Source: Pelagihabitans sp965238025
GTDB lineage: Bacteria > Bacteroidota > Bacteroidia > Flavobacteriales > Flavobacteriaceae
NCBI GenBank assembly: GCA_965238025.1
Contig: OZ250162.1
Coordinates: 1,736,001-1,800,000 of the forward strand
Reading direction: 5' to 3'
DNA: 64,000 nt
This document shows, piece by piece, positions 61,367 through 64,000 of this stretch. The notes beneath the pieces are model-generated. The model did not search any database. It worked only from the letters and a program-made list of their open reading frames with translations, and was not told the origin of the DNA. The position numbers were made by a program, and so were the translations under genes. Positions within the stretch are counted from its first letter, which is position 1, and each line of letters opens with the position of its first letter.

Positions 61367-62170
61367 ATGAAAACGATAAAAGCAATAACAATAATGTTAC
61401 TACTATGTTCGGCGGTACAGGTGTCGGCCCAGGAAAGTATTGATCTGTTTACGGTGCCTTTAAGTAGGCCTAATGATTCTGGAAGATTAGAGGTTTCTCA
61501 AATATCGGGCTCTATAAATGTTATAGGTTATGACGGGAACGAAGTAATCGTAAAAGCATCGATTCGGGAAAGACATTCAAAAAAAGAATCTAAGAGTGGG
61601 TTAAAACGAATTGCGAATTCTTCCTTGAAGATAGGAGCCGAGGAAAAAGATAACAAAGTTAGGATCATCAACGAAAATCATAACCGGGAAACCAATCTTG
61701 ATATTAAAGTGCCCAAAAACTTTTCTTTGAAATTAAGTACTATAAACAATGGCGATATAGAGGTGCAGGGCGTAAATGGGGAAATGGAGATCAGCAATGT
61801 AAATGGAGGAATCACTTTATTGAACATAGGCGGTTTAGCCTCTGTTAACACGACCAATGGTGATGTTAAGATAGTCTTTAAGCGCATCACAAGTAATGCA
61901 GAAATGGCATTTAGCAGTTTTAATGGCGATGTAGATGTTACTTTTCCAGGCTCATTGAAGGCCAATGTGAAATTAAAATCCGAAATGGGCGAAATTTTTA
62001 CCGATTTTGATATGGCCGTAGAGGATAAAAAACCTGTTGTTGATAAAAATTCTTCAGGAGGAAGTTATAAGGTCAAAATAGAACAGTGGGTTAACGGGAA
62101 GATAAACGGCGGTGGCCCTGAAATGCTTTTTAAGACTTTTAATGGGGATGTTATTATTAGGTCTAATTAA
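61367..62170 (+). CDS. Secreted DUF4097-type beta-helix protein 2
   Basis: A 267-residue exported protein (signal peptide ends VSAQ, ~residue 21) with the same repeat plan as the preceding gene: ISGSINVIGYDGN, INNGDIEVQGVNGEMEISNVNGGITL, TNGDVKIVF, FNGDVDVTF, MGEIFTDFDM and FNGDVIIRSN at the end. The two gene products are paralogous; both end in an NG(N/D)VII strand. The likely function is structural or sensory at the cell envelope, in line with the ECF sigma / anti-sigma genes upstream. Confidence 0.75.
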   Translation: MKTIKAITIMLLLCSAVQVSAQESIDLFTVPLSRPNDSGRLEVSQISGSINVIGYDGNEVIVKASIRERHSKKESKSGLKRIANSSLKIGAEEKDNKVRIINENHNRETNLDIKVPKNFSLKLSTINNGDIEVQGVNGEMEISNVNGGITLLNIGGLASVNTTNGDVKIVFKRITSNAEMAFSSFNGDVDVTFPGSLKANVKLKSEMGEIFTDFDMAVEDKKPVVDKNSSGGSYKVKIEQWVNGKINGGGPEMLFKTFNGDVIIRSN

Positions 62171-62215
62171 ATTAAAGGAAGGCCATTTCACTAATGAATA
62201 AATTAAAATAAAATC

Positions 62216-63043
62216 ATGCGAACAACATCATTAATCACTTATTTAATCTTGTCATTTTTTAGCAGTTCTTTTTTTTTAACAGCTCAAACTAATGTACATG
62301 CTCAGAACTCAACAAACAAACTGTATCCCATATCATTCAATTCTTTTTCAAAATTCGCAAAAGTTGATTCCGGAATTTGGTCAGCAGAAACTAAGGGTGA
62401 TATTATTTGTATTACCCTTATGGATAAAAAAGTAAATCAGGATTACGTAATTACCAATTGCTTTCTGAAAGATGAATTCGCAAGAGTGGATTCTGCCACC
62501 GGTTCATATGGAATAAATCGTTTGGCGGGCGACTTGGTCTTTAGTGGTAATGAATTGCCAAATAAGGGAACCGGTAGTTTTACATTTTCTAGGAATGCTA
62601 CCTTTGAATCTTTTTTGGAAAATGAAGGTGTCGAAACTTCAGATGAATTGTATTACTTCAAACTTTTCTTAGGAGATATTACGAAGGAATATATTTCAGG
62701 CATCAAAGAACTAGGCCATGATCCCACAATTAGGGAGCTGGGAAGGCTTGCTTGGCATGATGCCGGACTAAAATATATTGAGACTATATCCAAGGCTGGT
62801 GTTCAAGGTTTAGATCTTGATATGATTTCAGTCTATGCCGCCCACGATATTAGTTTTGACTTTATACAGTCATTAAAGGATATGGGTTTTGATCAACTCG
62901 AAGCCAAGTCGATTAAGAAAGCTAAAACTCATAATGTCTCTGCAAACTTTATCCAGAATATGAGGGAGGGCGGAAACCATTTTGAGACCCTGGATGAATA
63001 TATAAGACTAAAGAAAACATCAAGACAAAGGCATAAAAATTGA
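62216..63043 (+). CDS. Secreted helical-repeat protein of the ECF locus
   Basis: Not assigned to a named family. A 275-residue exported protein (signal peptide ~1-24). Residues ~30-140 are beta-rich (YPISFNSFSKFAK, DLVFSGNEL, GTGSFTFSRN). Residues ~150-270 contain several ~25-residue helical repeats of the type ...YI/FI..(I/L)K(E/D)xGhD..., for example YISGIKELGHDPTIRELG, YIETISKAGVQGLDLDMI and FIQSLKDMGFDQLEAKSI. Similar repeats are found in the C-terminal part of BlaR1-type M56 regulators in Bacteroidota, but here without the peptidase. It follows the DUF4097 pair by 45 bases and is the last gene before a terminator. Confidence 0.65.
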   Translation: MRTTSLITYLILSFFSSSFFLTAQTNVHAQNSTNKLYPISFNSFSKFAKVDSGIWSAETKGDIICITLMDKKVNQDYVITNCFLKDEFARVDSATGSYGINRLAGDLVFSGNELPNKGTGSFTFSRNATFESFLENEGVETSDELYYFKLFLGDITKEYISGIKELGHDPTIRELGRLAWHDAGLKYIETISKAGVQGLDLDMISVYAAHDISFDFIQSLKDMGFDQLEAKSIKKAKTHNVSANFIQNMREGGNHFETLDEYIRLKKTSRQRHKN

Positions 63044-63079
63044 TAGTTTAGGGTTTCGAGAAAAGAGTCAAATATTGAA

Positions 63080-63114
63080 AAACCGCCAAGCTACAAAGCG
63101 AGGCGGTCTTTTTA
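63080..63114. terminator. Bidirectional terminator between the helical-repeat gene and tsf
   Basis: ACCGCC (63082-63087) pairs with GGCGGT (63102-63107), with a 14-base loop. A run of A precedes and a run of T (CTTTTT) follows, so it can work in both directions for these convergent genes. Confidence 0.65.
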
Positions 63115-63136
63115 ATTGAGTTAGTCCGAGTTATAA

Positions 63137-63961
63137 TTATCCTAGAGCGACTCTTTTGAAGTCAACGACTTCTAAGTTTGAATCCACTGATTTCAAATAT
63201 TGGGAAACGCTTTGTTTGCTGTCCTTGATAAAGGCTTGATTGACTAAAGTGTTGTCTTTAAAGAAACGTTTTAGCTTACCCTGTGCTATTTTGTCCAACA
63301 TTGCCTCTGGTTTACCCTCTTGGCGTAACTGGTCTTTAGCGATTTCAATTTCCTTATCGATGACAGACTGGTCCACCCCTTCTTCATCCAAAGCTACTGG
63401 GTTCATGGCCGCCGCCTGCATGGCCACATCTTTGGCAGCTGCTTCCGCTCCCGAAACAGCGGATGATAATCCCGTTAAGACAGCAATTTTATTTCCAGCA
63501 TGGATATAAGAACCAACAAAAGGGGCACTTAGTGTTTCAAATCCGCCTATTTCAATTTTTTCCCCGATTACGCCAGTTTGTTCGGTTAACTTTTCTTGAA
63601 CCGTCATTCCATTGAAATTGGCTGCAAGAAATGCATCTTTATTATCAAATCCGAGGGCCAAATCGGCCAAATCATTTGCCAAGGAAACAAAGCTATCGTT
63701 CTTGGCTACAAAATCTGTTTCACAGTTCAATGATATGACTACCCCATTGGTGTTGCCATCATTAACTTTGGCAATAGCAGCCCCTTCTGAAGAATCCCTA
63801 TCGGCTCTTTTAGCGGCTACTTTTTGTCCTTTTTTACGTAGAATTTCAATTGCTTTATCGAAATCCCCGTCTGCTTCTACCAGCGCGTTTTTGCAGTCCA
63901 TCATGCCCGCACCGGTCGTTTTTCTTAGTTTATTTACTTCTGCGGCTGTAATCTTTGCCAT
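63137..63961 (-). CDS. tsf: Translation elongation factor Ts
   Basis: Nucleotide-exchange factor that recycles EF-Tu. It has 274 residues. The N-terminal UBA-like domain is TAAEVNKLRKTTGAGMMDCKNALVEADGDFDKAIEILRKKGQ, and the core contains SLNCETDFVAKNDSFV and LNCETDFV as the family marker. It ends DLEVVDFKRVALG. The gene is read leftwards from an ATG at 63961, so rpsB, the usual partner upstream, should lie just beyond the right edge. Confidence 0.96.
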   Translation of the reverse strand: MAKITAAEVNKLRKTTGAGMMDCKNALVEADGDFDKAIEILRKKGQKVAAKRADRDSSEGAAIAKVNDGNTNGVVISLNCETDFVAKNDSFVSLANDLADLALGFDNKDAFLAANFNGMTVQEKLTEQTGVIGEKIEIGGFETLSAPFVGSYIHAGNKIAVLTGLSSAVSGAEAAAKDVAMQAAAMNPVALDEEGVDQSVIDKEIEIAKDQLRQEGKPEAMLDKIAQGKLKRFFKDNTLVNQAFIKDSKQSVSQYLKSVDSNLEVVDFKRVALG

Positions 63962-63983
63962 ATCTTAAAATTATTTATTGTCA

Positions 63984-64000
63984 TTCCCGCAAGGCGGGAA
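63984..64000. repeat. Perfect hairpin TTCCCGC-AAG-GCGGGAA at the window edge, upstream of tsf
   Basis: Seven-base arms with an AAG loop. It lies 23 bases upstream of the tsf start, in the expected rpsB-tsf gap. It may be an attenuator, a terminator of rpsB or a dispersed palindromic repeat of this genome; the window ends here, so context is missing. Confidence 0.5.

Overview
The window is chromosomal DNA of a member of the Bacteroidota, most likely a marine Flavobacteriaceae. Supporting signs are AT-rich sequence, starts without clear Shine-Dalgarno sites, several promoters fitting the Bacteroidota -33 TTG / -7 TAnnTTTG pattern, a type IX secretion (T9SS) C-terminal sorting domain, paired ExbD proteins, and many lipoproteins and outer-membrane barrels. 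No IS element, prophage, CRISPR array or plasmid gene was seen.

Layout. 1-2490: end of a HAAS-type membrane protein and a membrane-anchored serine hydrolase. 2565-14431: an eleven-gene operon for tryptophan catabolism. It runs from tryptophan 2,3-dioxygenase through kynurenine, 3-hydroxykynurenine, 3-hydroxyanthranilate and the 2-aminomuconate meta-cleavage branch to pyruvate and acetyl-CoA. A convergent IclR regulator follows, and a palindrome of the same layout lies at the operon start and upstream of the iclR gene. 14703-19179: two NTF2-like proteins, two AraC regulators and two cytochrome P460-like lipoproteins, one a two-domain fusion. 19280-21900: small membrane and envelope proteins around a Grx-Grx-thioredoxin reductase fusion. 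22187-25711: a giant phosphoesterase-like / kinase-like / barrel protein. 26107-33390: small membrane protein, sugar porter, Kdo transferase, DegT aminotransferase, GalE, amidohydrolase. 33405-36581: a PhoX-like T9SS cargo with seven repeats, and a small barrel. 36695-40740: sucA-sucB. 40817-44728: di-heme peroxidase, retropepsin-like protein, TatD, asparaginase, tRNA-Ser. 44954-49365: TonB-energising ExbB with four ExbD. 49370-56896 (minus): membrane protein, rpoN, asnS, RND transporter, frr, pyrH. 57049-63961: M61 peptidase, an ECF sigma / HEAT-repeat membrane protein / DUF4097 locus, and tsf.

The best-supported pathway is the tryptophan operon. Every step to central metabolism is present except an identifiable N-formylkynurenine formamidase, which must be supplied from elsewhere. 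The most unusual pieces are the tandem P460 lipoprotein with its collinear paralogue, the Grx-Grx-TrxR fusion, the phosphoesterase-like giant with degraded metal ligands, and the ECF / HEAT / DUF4097 locus.
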